A DNA stretch of 64,000 bases from JAJYQH01 sp036261615. Lineage in GTDB: Bacteria > Actinomycetota > Actinomycetes > Propionibacteriales > Propionibacteriaceae. The stretch covers positions 19,299 to 83,298 of the forward strand of contig DATAKK010000104.1 in NCBI GenBank assembly GCA_036261615.1, written 5' to 3'. This document shows positions 44,274 through 52,489 of this stretch, piece after piece. Position 1 is the first letter of the stretch; every line of letters begins with the position of its first letter. Below the pieces are notes generated by a model. That model saw only the letters and a list, made by a program, of their open reading frames with translations. It had not been told where the DNA came from and made no database searches. The position numbers and the translations under genes are program-made.

Positions 44274-45295
44274 CAGGCCTCCTTGGGGCGGGTGAGGGTG
44301 AGGCGTGCGTCGTCGCCAACGCGCGCCAGGTCGTGAAGATTCCAGCGGTGGATGCCGGCCATGGTCGCGACGCCGAGGTCGCCGACGGCCGGGGAGCCCG
44401 CGCCGAGCAGGGCGGGCGCGACGTAGGCGACGATCTCGTCGACCAGCCCGGCCCGGACGAACGACGCCGCGAGGGTGGGCCCGCCCTCCAGCCATGCGTG
44501 GTGGACGCCGCGGTCGCCGAGGTCGCGGAGCACGCCGGCGGGGGTCAGATCCAGGTGCAGGGTGGGCGCCCGGTCGTCGAGGAGGTGCGCGGTGGGCGGC
44601 AGCTGCCGGCGTCCGACGACGACGCGGAGCGGCTGACGGTCGAGCAGCGACCCGTCGGGACGCCGCACCGTGAGGTGGGGGTCGTCGGCCAGCGCCGTAC
44701 CGGTGCCGACGATCACCGCGCCGCAGTCGGCGCGGAGGCGGTGGACGTCGGCGCGGGCCTCGGGTCCGGTGATCCACCGGCTCGTGCCGTCGACGGCGGC
44801 CGAGCGGCCGTCGAGGGTGGCGGCGAACTTCCACGTGACGAACGGACGCCGGTGCGCCTGGGCGAACACCCACGTGCGGTTGACGTCGAGGGCGGCCGGC
44901 ACCGGGATCTCGTCGGCGTCCACCCCCGCGGCGCGCAGCCGTTCGCCGCCGCCGGACGCCGCCGGGTTGGGGTCGGCGAGGGCGTAGACGACACGGGCCA
45001 CGCCGGCGTCGATGAGCGCGAGCGAGCAGGGGCCGGTGCGGCCGGTGTGGTTGCACGGTTCGAGGGAGACATAGGCGGTGCCCCCACTGGCCGCATCGCC
45101 GGCGGCGGCGAGCGCCTCGACCTCGGCGTGCGGCGTCCCGGCGCCGTGGTGGTAGCCCTCCCCCACGACCCGGCCGTCGGCGTCGACGACGACGCAGCCG
45201 ACGCGGGGATTGGGGTCGGCGAGGGGGGACGATTCGGCCAGCTGGATGGCGCGGCGCAGCAGCGCGAGATCGCGCTCACTGGTTCGATCAGCCAT
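44273..45295 (-). CDS. ribD: bifunctional pyrimidine deaminase/reductase
   Basis: A 340-residue enzyme for the second and third steps of riboflavin synthesis. The N-terminal deaminase has zinc ligands His56 (HAE, with catalytic Glu58), Cys81 and Cys90 (PCNHTGRTGPC). The C-terminal NADPH-dependent reductase has VTWKFAATLDGR, SRWITG and LEGGPTLAASF. First gene of the operon; the GGAGGGG site just before the ATG could be controlled by the FMN riboswitch. Confidence 0.96.
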   Translation of the reverse strand: MADRTSERDLALLRRAIQLAESSPLADPNPRVGCVVVDADGRVVGEGYHHGAGTPHAEVEALAAAGDAASGGTAYVSLEPCNHTGRTGPCSLALIDAGVARVVYALADPNPAASGGGERLRAAGVDADEIPVPAALDVNRTWVFAQAHRRPFVTWKFAATLDGRSAAVDGTSRWITGPEARADVHRLRADCGAVIVGTGTALADDPHLTVRRPDGSLLDRQPLRVVVGRRQLPPTAHLLDDRAPTLHLDLTPAGVLRDLGDRGVHHAWLEGGPTLAASFVRAGLVDEIVAYVAPALLGAGSPAVGDLGVATMAGIHRWNLHDLARVGDDARLTLTRPKEA

Positions 45296-45372
45296 CGTCC
45301 CCTCCGGTGCCCTCGTGGCTCCGGGGTTGCGATGGCACGGCCGAAGGCTCGGCCGGGCGGGACGCGCGGGTG

Positions 45373-45513
45373 CACGTCCGAGTGTTCCTCCCATCCGGAC
45401 TTTGACCGTCGGTCCTGGAATTCCACCAGGTCAACCGCTGGCTGGCTGCGAGCGGGTCGCGGACTCTCACCGCCGGTTCGGATTTTCACCGACCCCGGAA
45501 CACGTCGGGGTCC
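45373..45513 (-). promoter_or_regulatory. FMN riboswitch (RFN element)
   Basis: The minus strand carries the conserved RFN blocks in order: GGTCGGTGAAAATCCGAAC, CGGCGGTGAGAGTCCGCGAC, AGCCAGCGGTTGACC, ACCGACGGTCAAAGTCCGGA and TGGGAGGAACA. It starts about 80 nt upstream of ribD's ATG, on the 3' side. A -10-like CATACT (45519-45514) immediately upstream would start the transcript at the element's 5' end. With no clear T-tailed terminator after it, control by hiding the ribD ribosome site is more likely. Confidence 0.95.
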
Positions 45514-45594
45514 AGTATGTCACCCGTTGCTGTGGGGCGGCTGTCGCGGTCGCGGCGGCGGTCGGGCGTGGGCGGCGCCCGAGGGGCAGAGAAA

Positions 45595-45659
45595 GACCCC
45601 CGGGGGATGCGTCGTCTGGCGACGGCGGGCGGTCAGGACGAGCCGCCTCCCCGGGGGTC
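45595..45659 (-). terminator. long hairpin with T-rich tail ending the short minus-strand transcript
   Basis: GACCCCCGGGG (45595-45605) pairs perfectly with CCCCGGGGGTC (45649-45659). The 43-nt interior can itself fold. On the minus strand the stem is followed by TCTTTCTCTG. It would end a transcript started near 45780 and insulate it from the rib promoter. Confidence 0.65.
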
Positions 45660-45708
45660 CGGTGATCTGGGTGGATTCGCTGAGGTCACTCGGCGAAGCC
45701 TGGCTGCC

Positions 45709-45753
45709 TCAGCGGCAGACCACCTCACTAGTTGTCCTGGAACAGTCACTCAT
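45709..45753 (-). CDS. 14-residue peptide ORF with extended Shine-Dalgarno
   Basis: The ATG at 45753 opens MSDCSRTTSEVVCR and a stop. It is preceded by GGAAAGGAGGTGGTCC (45775-45760), complementary to almost the whole anti-Shine-Dalgarno end of 16S rRNA, though 11-12 nt from the ATG. Its own promoter and a downstream terminator frame it. It could be a leader peptide, a small functional peptide, or an RNA whose strong ribosome binding is the point. I do not recognise the peptide. Confidence 0.5.
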   Translation of the reverse strand: MSDCSRTTSEVVCR

Positions 45754-45786
45754 GTAGTAGGACCACCTCCTTTCCGTGTACCGCCC

Positions 45787-45816
45787 ACGGTAGGTGGACC
45801 GTTCAATCGAATCCAA
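45787..45816 (-). promoter_or_regulatory. promoter for the short peptide transcript (-35 TTGGAT, -10 TACCGT)
   Basis: On the minus strand TTGGAT (45816-45811) and TACCGT (45792-45787) are 18 bp apart. A start near 45780 would place the extended Shine-Dalgarno within a few bases of the 5' end. The inverted repeat GTCTCA-CGA-TGAGAC at 45831-45845 lies just upstream and may be a regulator site. Confidence 0.5.
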
Positions 45817-45966
45817 TGATTTTTGCCGGCGTCTCACGATGAGACCCGGGCCGGTAGCGGGACGGTGTTCTGGGGGAAGGCTGCGTTCCGGCCGGGCGCG
45901 GCCGGCAGGGCGTGGCCGGCACCCTCAGCTCGGGCGCATTTCGGCCAAGGTTTCGAGTTGATCTGG

Positions 45967-45996
45967 CTGACAAGCGTCAGTCTGTGGCGATATTAT
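45967..45996 (+). promoter_or_regulatory. leaderless promoter with internal dyad for the DUF222/HNH gene
   Basis: CTGACA (45967-45972) and TATTAT (45991-45996) are 18 bp apart. The ATG follows only 7 bp after the -10, so the transcript should be leaderless. CTGAC-AAGC-GTCAG (45967-45980) is an inverted repeat overlapping the -35 box and could be an operator. Confidence 0.6.
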
Positions 45997-46003
45997 CGAA
46001 CAC

Positions 46004-47326
46004 ATGAGCGATGAATGCGAGACCGTCGGACGGTGGCGCGACGCGCACCGCGCGGCGCTCACCGCCCTCGACCGGGTGACGCTCGCCGATGCCGACCAGG
46101 ACGCCGACGCGGCCCGGATCGACCTGATCCGGGCGGCCGAAGACCTCAAGAACATCCTGTCCGCCGTGCAGGCGGTGACCGCGGTCGCGTTCGCCCGGTC
46201 GCAACGCGCCGAACAAGCCCGGCAGGGGGTTCCCGCAGACCGGGTCGGACGCGGCGTGGCCGAACAGGTCGCCCTGGCCCGGCGAGAATCGCCACACCGG
46301 GGGGCCATCTTCCTCGGCGTCGCGTCGATCCTCGTCTCCGAGATGCCGCACACCCTGCACGCGATGGCCACCGGGGTGCTCACCGAACACCGGGCCCAAC
46401 TGCTCGTCCACGAGACCGCGTGCGTGTCACGGGAGGTGCGCGGCGAGGTCGACCAGGCGGTCGCCGGTGACCTCGACCGACTCGAGCGGCTCGGCACCCG
46501 GCGGTTGGTGCACCTGGTCCGGGCCGAGACCTACCGGCGCGACCCCGAATCCTCGGTCGGTCGGCTCGCGTACGCGGCCTCGCAACGGTTCGTGGCGGTA
46601 CGCCCGGCACCCGACTGCATGGTGCGGCTCACCGCCCTGCTCCCGGTCGCCCAGGGCGTCGCCGCGTTCGCCGCCCTGTCCAAGGCCGCCGACACCGCCC
46701 ACGCCACCGGCGACCCCCGCAACCGCGCCCAGATCATGGCCGACGAACTGGTGATCCGGCTTACCGGACAGGCCACCGCCGAGGCCGTACCGATCGCGCT
46801 GCACCTCATCCTGCCCGCCGAGGTCCTCCTCAACCGGCGCGGACGCCACACCACCGGCGACCGCACAGGGGGCGAGCGGCTCGGTGTCGTGCTCGGCCAC
46901 GGACCCATCCCCGCCGACCTTGCCCGCGACCTCGTGGTCGCCGCACCCCCGCTCCGGTCCTGGATCCGCCGGCTCTACCAGGCACCCACCGGACGGCTGG
47001 TCGCGATGGAATCCCGACGCCGGCTGTTCCCGAGCGGGCTCGCGGAGTTCATCACCATCCGCGACCAGATCTGCCGCACCCCTTACTGCGACGCACCGAT
47101 CCGACACATCGACCACATGCACCCGAAAGCCGCCGGGGGCTTGACCAGCGCGGCCAACGGCCAGGGCTTGTGCGAACGCTGCAACCACGCCAGACAAGCC
47201 CTCGGGTGGACCGCCCGCACCATGGTCAAGAAGCTCGATGGGCAGGAGTCGGCGAGAGCCGAGGCCGTGCTGCTGACCACGCCAGCCCAGCACCACTACA
47301 TCAGCGAGGGACCAGAGTGCCCGTAG
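46004..47326 (+). CDS. DUF222 / HNH endonuclease-domain protein
   Basis: A 440-residue member of the abundant actinobacterial DUF222 plus HNH (13E12-like) family. The helical DUF222 region covers about residues 15-320. The C-terminal HNH nuclease has CRTPYCDAPIRHIDHMHPKAAGGLTSAANGQGLCERCNHARQ, with both zinc CxxC pairs and the catalytic HIDH. The family's biological role is unsettled; copies multiply in these genomes. Leaderless start at 46004. The gene marks the left edge of an accessory stretch. Confidence 0.93.
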   Translation: MSDECETVGRWRDAHRAALTALDRVTLADADQDADAARIDLIRAAEDLKNILSAVQAVTAVAFARSQRAEQARQGVPADRVGRGVAEQVALARRESPHRGAIFLGVASILVSEMPHTLHAMATGVLTEHRAQLLVHETACVSREVRGEVDQAVAGDLDRLERLGTRRLVHLVRAETYRRDPESSVGRLAYAASQRFVAVRPAPDCMVRLTALLPVAQGVAAFAALSKAADTAHATGDPRNRAQIMADELVIRLTGQATAEAVPIALHLILPAEVLLNRRGRHTTGDRTGGERLGVVLGHGPIPADLARDLVVAAPPLRSWIRRLYQAPTGRLVAMESRRRLFPSGLAEFITIRDQICRTPYCDAPIRHIDHMHPKAAGGLTSAANGQGLCERCNHARQALGWTARTMVKKLDGQESARAEAVLLTTPAQHHYISEGPECP

Positions 47327-47356
47327 GTTCCCTAGACCCGGTTAAGCCGACTGACC

Positions 47357-47550
47357 ATGGGGAGCGCGACAACAGCGGTGCGATCGGCGGCGATCTACAC
47401 CCGGATCAGTCTGGACAGTGAGGGCCTGGGCGCGGGGGTGGAGCGGCAACGCCCGGACTGCCTGGTGCTGGCCGAGCAGTTGGGCTGGCCGGTCGGGCAG
47501 GTGTACGAGGACAACGACATCTCCGCCTACTCGGGCAAAGCGTGGACCCG
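47357..47550 (+). pseudogene. truncated serine recombinase (resolvase N-terminus)
   Basis: About 65 residues match the start of a large serine recombinase: AIYTRISLDSEGLGAGVERQRPDCLVLAEQLGWPVGQVYEDNDISAYSGK, with the catalytic-serine-bearing RIS segment. Homology then stops abruptly near 47545, where the convergent DUF4062 gene ends. The rest of the catalytic domain and the DNA-binding part are missing, so it cannot be active. It is probably the scar of an integrated element or an insertion junction. Confidence 0.8.
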
Positions 47551-47551
47551 C

Positions 47552-48667
47552 CTACCTGTCCTCCGCGGGCTCATCAGCGTCCGCCCCCTCGTCACCCTGA
47601 GGTGCCGTGGCGGCCTTCCGCTGCGCCAGAACACGCGTCACCGCCTCTCGCCCCGCCGCGGTGAGCGACCAGTACTTATTCTTGTCCGTCACCTGGTGGC
47701 GACGAGCACTTTCAACCACCAACCCCAGGCTGAAGAATTGCACGAGGACCTCGTGCACTGCGTCCGATGCTGACTCCGCCCCCGCGAACTTACCCCAATC
47801 TTCAGGCTTATCGGGTATCCGCCGCGGACGGAGAACCTTAGCCATAAAGTCCATTTGCCTGGCGAGCTCGACTTCCGACGCCTCGATCATCAGGTGGGGT
47901 CCCAGGTATCGGATGACATCGTTCCACTTGACTACAACGGTGATGAAATAGCCCTTTTTGTTGCCCGAGTAGGTGCGCTTATTATCTACATCATCCTTTG
48001 ACCAGTAGTTGATGTAGATCAGAAGCTCGTAGGGGTCGTCTCCCGCCGCCAGTTCCTCCCTAAGCGCCCGCGCTTGGGCCGCACTCGCCTGTGTCTGCGC
48101 CTCGCGCTCCAGCTGGGCCACCTGTGCACGAAGGTCGGCAAGTTCTCGTTCGATCTCGGGTGTCAGGGCTCGACCCGCGCGGACCCATCCCTCCGCCGGA
48201 TGCGTCTTTCTGAGTTGAATGAGGGAAAGTGCCACTGCTCCCGCCAGATCCGAAGGCGAGGTCCACCGCTTTACCATTCTGCGTTCGACTTTGTCCACGA
48301 ACGCAGCCAGCGCTCGGCGCGCCTGCTCGTCGATTTCGATCTTCTTGGCGGGGATATCCTCTGGCTTGCCATGTATGAACCCCATGATCGGTTTTCCGAT
48401 CTCATTGGCGTAGTCGAATTCTTTCTCGGTGAAACTCAAACCCGAATCATCGGTCGATCCGTAGCGAGCACCAATGACTACGAGGTAGTAGTCACTGTCG
48501 TCGATGACGCGACGGATCAAGTCCCATTTTTCGTCATCTGACGCTGGAAATAGCTCCATTCCGGCCGGAAGGCAGTCCGCCTCTAGCAGAGTCTGAATTA
48601 CTGCTTGGCGTTCTTCTTGTAGGTCCAGGAAGGTCGAACTAACGAAGACCTGCTCGCGCTTTTCCAT
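47552..48667 (-). CDS. DUF4062-domain protein, possible defence or stress effector
   Basis: A 371-residue protein. The N-terminal DUF4062 domain (residues 4-90) has VFVSSTFLDLQEERQAVIQTLLEADCLPAGMELFPASD and YYLVVIGARYGS; this family is considered TIR-like. A helical region and coiled coil (about 175-205) follow, then a domain with ELLIYINYWSKDDVDNKR and a winged-helix-like end (VTDKNKYWSLTAAGREAV). Base composition is clearly lower in GC than the neighbours, and the gene abuts a broken recombinase, so it was probably acquired. The ATG at 48667 fits an AGGA site; an ATG three codons upstream is possible. Confidence 0.85.
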   Translation of the reverse strand: MEKREQVFVSSTFLDLQEERQAVIQTLLEADCLPAGMELFPASDDEKWDLIRRVIDDSDYYLVVIGARYGSTDDSGLSFTEKEFDYANEIGKPIMGFIHGKPEDIPAKKIEIDEQARRALAAFVDKVERRMVKRWTSPSDLAGAVALSLIQLRKTHPAEGWVRAGRALTPEIERELADLRAQVAQLEREAQTQASAAQARALREELAAGDDPYELLIYINYWSKDDVDNKRTYSGNKKGYFITVVVKWNDVIRYLGPHLMIEASEVELARQMDFMAKVLRPRRIPDKPEDWGKFAGAESASDAVHEVLVQFFSLGLVVESARRHQVTDKNKYWSLTAAGREAVTRVLAQRKAATAPQGDEGADADEPAEDR

Positions 48668-48808
48668 GCACGCCATCCTATCGACGAACGGGGGAAGGCG
48701 GCCCAGTCAGTTTTGCGGGTAGCGGGGTTCCCGACCTGCCTCTGATCCGAGGCGCACTGCGGCCGGCCGCGTCGTCCGCAGTCGGGTGAGTCGGGTCGCC
48801 GCCCTGGA

Positions 48809-49147
48809 TCAGGTGATGACCACGCTCCAGGTGGCGTGCCAGGAAAACCATCGGTCCACATCGTCCACGGATTCCGTGTGGAACCCCTCGGTCGTCGACA
48901 TGTGAGCGACCATCTCCTCGGCACTCAGCCTGCGAACGGCCTGGAGACCGTCGTGTGCCAGCTGATACTGCATTCCGGACGAGTCCATCACAACGCGCGT
49001 TTCCTCCTCGTGGCCGGGTTCGAGAAAGCCCCGAAGTTCGCGTGCGGTCCGGAATGCTGTCACCCACCCCTCGTCGTCGATGCAGAAGAACCACAGACCA
49101 GGCGGATCAGGGAGGGCGCTCGCCCTGGCGCGTGCGGCATTTCTCAC
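48809..49147 (-). CDS. small hypothetical protein
   Basis: About 112 residues, acidic, without signal or membrane segments: PPGLWFFCIDDEGWVTAFRTARELRGFLE near the start and DDVDRWFSWHATWSVVIT at the end. Composition and codon use look genuine. The GTG at 49147 is a guess; the frame stays open further upstream but overlaps the beta-CASP gene there. No recognised domain. It lies between the DUF4062 gene and the housekeeping nuclease. Confidence 0.6.
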   Translation of the reverse strand: MRNAARARASALPDPPGLWFFCIDDEGWVTAFRTARELRGFLEPGHEEETRVVMDSSGMQYQLAHDGLQAVRRLSAEEMVAHMSTTEGFHTESVDDVDRWFSWHATWSVVIT

Positions 49148-49229
49148 CTGTCCATGTTCGCAGAGCCGCCGAGCCGTGCTGACCTCGGTTTTCGCTCCCC
49201 GACAACGCTCTCGGGGGGACGATGGGCAC

Positions 49230-50867
49230 ATGACCGTCCAGCGCGGGACCACCCTCACCTTCCTCGGCGCGGCAGGCGCCGTCACCGGCTCGAAGTACCT
49301 CCTCACCCTCGGCGGAGACGGCCGCCGCATCCTCATCGACGCGGGCATGTTCCAGGGCGAGAAGGCGCTCCGCCAGCTGAACTGGGCACCCTTCCCCGTG
49401 CCGCCGGACACCATCGGCGACATCATCCTCACCCACGCCCACATGGACCACAGCGGCTATCTCCCCGCCCTCGTGAAGCAGGGGTTCACCGGCCACATCT
49501 GGTGCACCCCAGCCACCGCGGAGCTGGCCGCGATCGTGCTCCGGGACGCCGCCAACCTCCAGGAGCGCGACGCGGAGCACGCCGCAGAGCGCGGCTACTC
49601 GAAGCACCACCCCCCGCTGCCGCTCTACGACACCGCGGACGCCGAGCGCACCATCCCCCTGTTCCGCACGATCCGCTTCGACGAGCCCCACGACCTCGGC
49701 GACGGCCTGGTCGTCCGGCTGGTCCGGGCGGGCCACATCCTGGGTTCGGCGAGCGTCCATCTCACGACCCCCGACGGCACCGTGCTCGTCTCCGGCGACC
49801 TCGGGCGCCCCGACCACCCCGTCCTCAAGCCGCGGAAGATTCCGCCCGGCGCCGACTACGTGCTCGTCGAGTCCACCTACGGCGACCGCGACCACCCGAG
49901 CCCGCTCAACCTGCCGCACGAGCAGCTGGCCGACGCCATCCGCAGGACGGCCGAGCGGGGCGGATCGGTCCTCGTCCCGGCCTTCGCGGTCGACCGCACC
50001 GAGATCGTGCTCAAGACGCTGGCGGAGATGCAGCGCACGGGCCGCATCCCCCAGCTGCCGATCTACGTCGACTCCCCCATGGCCCTCGCGGCGCTCCGGG
50101 TCTACCGGCAGGCGGCGCACGCGGGTGAGCTGCGTCCGGAGGTCGACGTGAAGTCGTTCACCGACCTGGCCAACCTGCGAGAGGTCACCGCGGTCGAGGA
50201 GTCGATCAAGCTCAACAGCCCGACGATGCCGTCGATCATCATCAGTTCGTCCGGCATGGCCACGGGCGGACGGGTGCTGCACCACCTCGAGCACATGCTC
50301 CCCGACCACCGGAACACGGTGGTGCTCACCGGCTTCCAGGCCGCGGGCACCCGTGGTCGGGCGCTCATCGAGGGCCAGCGCCAGCTGAAGATGTACGGCA
50401 GCTACGTGCCGGTGCGGGCGGAGATCCTGCAGGACGAGGAGTTCAGCGTGCACGCGAGCGGCCGGGAGCTCATCGACTGGGTCGCCGCCCTCGACCCCCG
50501 CCCCCACCAGGTGTTCTGCGTCCATGGCGAGCCCGACTCGGCAGCCGCGCTGGCCGAGCGGATCGGGCGGGAGCTCGGCGTGCACGCGACCGTGCCGCGC
50601 ATGGGCGAGACCATCCGGATCACCGCGACCAACGCCAGCCGGGCGGCCAGGGTCGCCGCCACGGCTCCGGTCACCCCGCGGCCCGCGGCCGCCACCCAGC
50701 CGGTCGGCGCGGCGCCCACCCCGCCGACCGCCGTGACGTGGGGCGGCCGGCCCGTCACCGGGGCCAGCGTCACCACCGACCTGCACTGGAACCCGGACGC
50801 CGGTGACGCCGAGACCCTCGTGCTCGAGGGGAGGATCACCATCCATCTCGAACGCCCGGGCGGGTGA
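49230..50867 (+). CDS. MBL-fold / beta-CASP RNA-processing nuclease
   Basis: A 545-residue metallo-beta-lactamase protein with the metal motif HAHMDHSG (residues 69-76), the aspartate in SGDLGRPDHP, the beta-CASP insertion (VDSPMALAALRVYR, SSSGMATGGRVLHHLEH) and the final FCVHGEPDSA motif. Such enzymes cleave RNA with two zinc ions. The last 85 residues are an Ala/Pro/Thr linker plus a short beta-rich tail beyond the usual family length. ATG at 49230, cytoplasmic. Confidence 0.93.
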   Translation: MTVQRGTTLTFLGAAGAVTGSKYLLTLGGDGRRILIDAGMFQGEKALRQLNWAPFPVPPDTIGDIILTHAHMDHSGYLPALVKQGFTGHIWCTPATAELAAIVLRDAANLQERDAEHAAERGYSKHHPPLPLYDTADAERTIPLFRTIRFDEPHDLGDGLVVRLVRAGHILGSASVHLTTPDGTVLVSGDLGRPDHPVLKPRKIPPGADYVLVESTYGDRDHPSPLNLPHEQLADAIRRTAERGGSVLVPAFAVDRTEIVLKTLAEMQRTGRIPQLPIYVDSPMALAALRVYRQAAHAGELRPEVDVKSFTDLANLREVTAVEESIKLNSPTMPSIIISSSGMATGGRVLHHLEHMLPDHRNTVVLTGFQAAGTRGRALIEGQRQLKMYGSYVPVRAEILQDEEFSVHASGRELIDWVAALDPRPHQVFCVHGEPDSAAALAERIGRELGVHATVPRMGETIRITATNASRAARVAATAPVTPRPAAATQPVGAAPTPPTAVTWGGRPVTGASVTTDLHWNPDAGDAETLVLEGRITIHLERPGG

Positions 50868-50914
50868 GCGCGCCCACCGGCCGCCCGCTTATCGGCGTCC
50901 CGTAGCCTTGCGCG

Positions 50915-52489
50915 GTGAGATCCGCCGCCGCGTCCACACGGGGCCTGCTGGCCCTGCTCCTCCTGGTCGTCCTCGCCGCCTGCTCGTCGGGACAGCAGAC
51001 GCCGCCGGGCCGCTCGACCGCCCCCGGAGGCACGTCCGACCCGGACTCGAGCGCGAGCTCGTCCGCCGGGCAGGGCAGCCCGGGCGCACCCGGCGTCACC
51101 GAACAGCCGACGTCGGCCTGGAAGATCTCCGCGCGGGCCGCGGCCTGGGGCATCCCCTGGCGCGACCAGCCGACGCCGGTGGTCTCCGGCTTCACCAGCC
51201 GTGCGAGCGTCGCCCCTGGGGAGTCCTTCCAGCTCTTCGTCTCCTCGACGGCGCCGAAGTGGCGGGTGACCGCCTACCGGATGGGCTGGTACGGCGGGCT
51301 CGAGGGTGCGCAGGTGTGGCGCAGCGGGTGGCAGCGCGGCGTCCGCCAGCCGGGCGCGATCACCACCGGCTCGACCGACACCCCGAGCGCCCCGTGGCAC
51401 CCGTCGCTGACGCTCAGCACGACGGGCTGGCGCCCCGGCAGTTACTTGCTGCGTCTGGACGCCGCCGGCGGCGCCAACTACGTCCCGCTCACGGTGCGTT
51501 CGACGAGCACCGCCGGCAAGCTCGTGCTCCTCACCCCCGACACCAATTGGCAGGCCTACAACGACTGGGGCGGCCGCAACCTCTACTGGGGACCCAACGG
51601 CAAGGGGGACGCCGCCAACCGGGCGCGAGCCGTGAGCTTCGACCGCCCCTACTCGCAGGGGCTCGGGGCGTCCGAGTACCTCGACCGGATGCTGCCGGTG
51701 GTCGCGCTCGCCGAGCAGCTCAAGCTGCCGCTCGCCTACGCCGACGACGTCGACCTGGAGGCGCACCCCGGGCTGCTCACCGGGGCCGCGGGCGTCATCT
51801 CAATGGGCCACGACGAGTACTGGTCACTGGCGATGCGCAAGGCGGTCACCGCCGCCCGGGACGCCGGCACCAACCTCGCCTTCCTCGGGGCGAACGCCGT
51901 GTACCGGCGCATCCGCCTCGACCCGAGCCCGCTGGGCAAGTACCGGATCGAGGTCAACTACAAGGTCGCCTCCGAGGACCCGATGTCGCGGACCCACCCG
52001 AGTCTCACCACCGCCAACTGGCCCGACCCGCCGGACGCCGACCCCGAGCGCAGCCTCACGGGCGAGGCCTACGGCTGCTTCCCCGCCTCTGGCGACCTGG
52101 TGGTCGAGCAGCCCACGAGCTGGCTGCTGGCGGGCACCGGGCTCAAACGGGGCAGCCGGATCACCGGCGCCGTGGGGCCCGAGGTGGACGCCGTCGCCCC
52201 GGGGCTGTCGATGCCCCGGCCCCTCGACGTCGTCTTCCACTCCCCGGTCGGCTGCCCGGGGACTCCCTACGCCGACGCCACGTACTACGTCGCCGCGTCC
52301 GGCGCGGGCGTGTTCGACACCGGCACCATGGGCTGGGTCCATGCCCTGAGGGGCGGCGACGGGAAGGCCACGCAGGGCGACATCCGCCGGATCACGTCCA
52401 CCCTGCTCACCGCGTTCGCCCAGCCTCGAGCGGGCCGCGCCCACCCGGCCCTCGACACCGTGACCAAGGCCTACCCGTCGGTGCACTGA
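50915..52489 (+). CDS. lipoprotein with N,N-dimethylformamidase beta-subunit-like domain
   Basis: A 524-residue exported protein with signal and LAAC lipobox (Cys23), then a Ser/Pro-rich tether. The large DmfB-like domain contains YRMGWYGGLEGAQVWRSG, TPDTNWQAYNDWGGRNLYWG, ISMGHDEYWSLAMRKAV and GCFPASGDLVVEQP. The GHDEYW segment resembles the metal-binding and catalytic region of that family, whose members are often annotated only by domain. Its substrate outside the cell is unknown. GTG start. Confidence 0.8.
   Translation: MRSAAASTRGLLALLLLVVLAACSSGQQTPPGRSTAPGGTSDPDSSASSSAGQGSPGAPGVTEQPTSAWKISARAAAWGIPWRDQPTPVVSGFTSRASVAPGESFQLFVSSTAPKWRVTAYRMGWYGGLEGAQVWRSGWQRGVRQPGAITTGSTDTPSAPWHPSLTLSTTGWRPGSYLLRLDAAGGANYVPLTVRSTSTAGKLVLLTPDTNWQAYNDWGGRNLYWGPNGKGDAANRARAVSFDRPYSQGLGASEYLDRMLPVVALAEQLKLPLAYADDVDLEAHPGLLTGAAGVISMGHDEYWSLAMRKAVTAARDAGTNLAFLGANAVYRRIRLDPSPLGKYRIEVNYKVASEDPMSRTHPSLTTANWPDPPDADPERSLTGEAYGCFPASGDLVVEQPTSWLLAGTGLKRGSRITGAVGPEVDAVAPGLSMPRPLDVVFHSPVGCPGTPYADATYYVAASGAGVFDTGTMGWVHALRGGDGKATQGDIRRITSTLLTAFAQPRAGRAHPALDTVTKAYPSVH

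Noticed and set aside
45760..45775. Match to the 3' end of 16S rRNA (GGACCACCTCCTTTCC on the plus strand)
   Set aside because: Only about 16 nt match and no rRNA sequence flanks it; it is better explained as an extended Shine-Dalgarno read on the minus strand.
47551..47773. Continuation of the recombinase frame after residue 65
   Set aside because: The remaining codons do not resemble a recombinase and lie opposite the DUF4062 gene, so the reading frame there is accidental.
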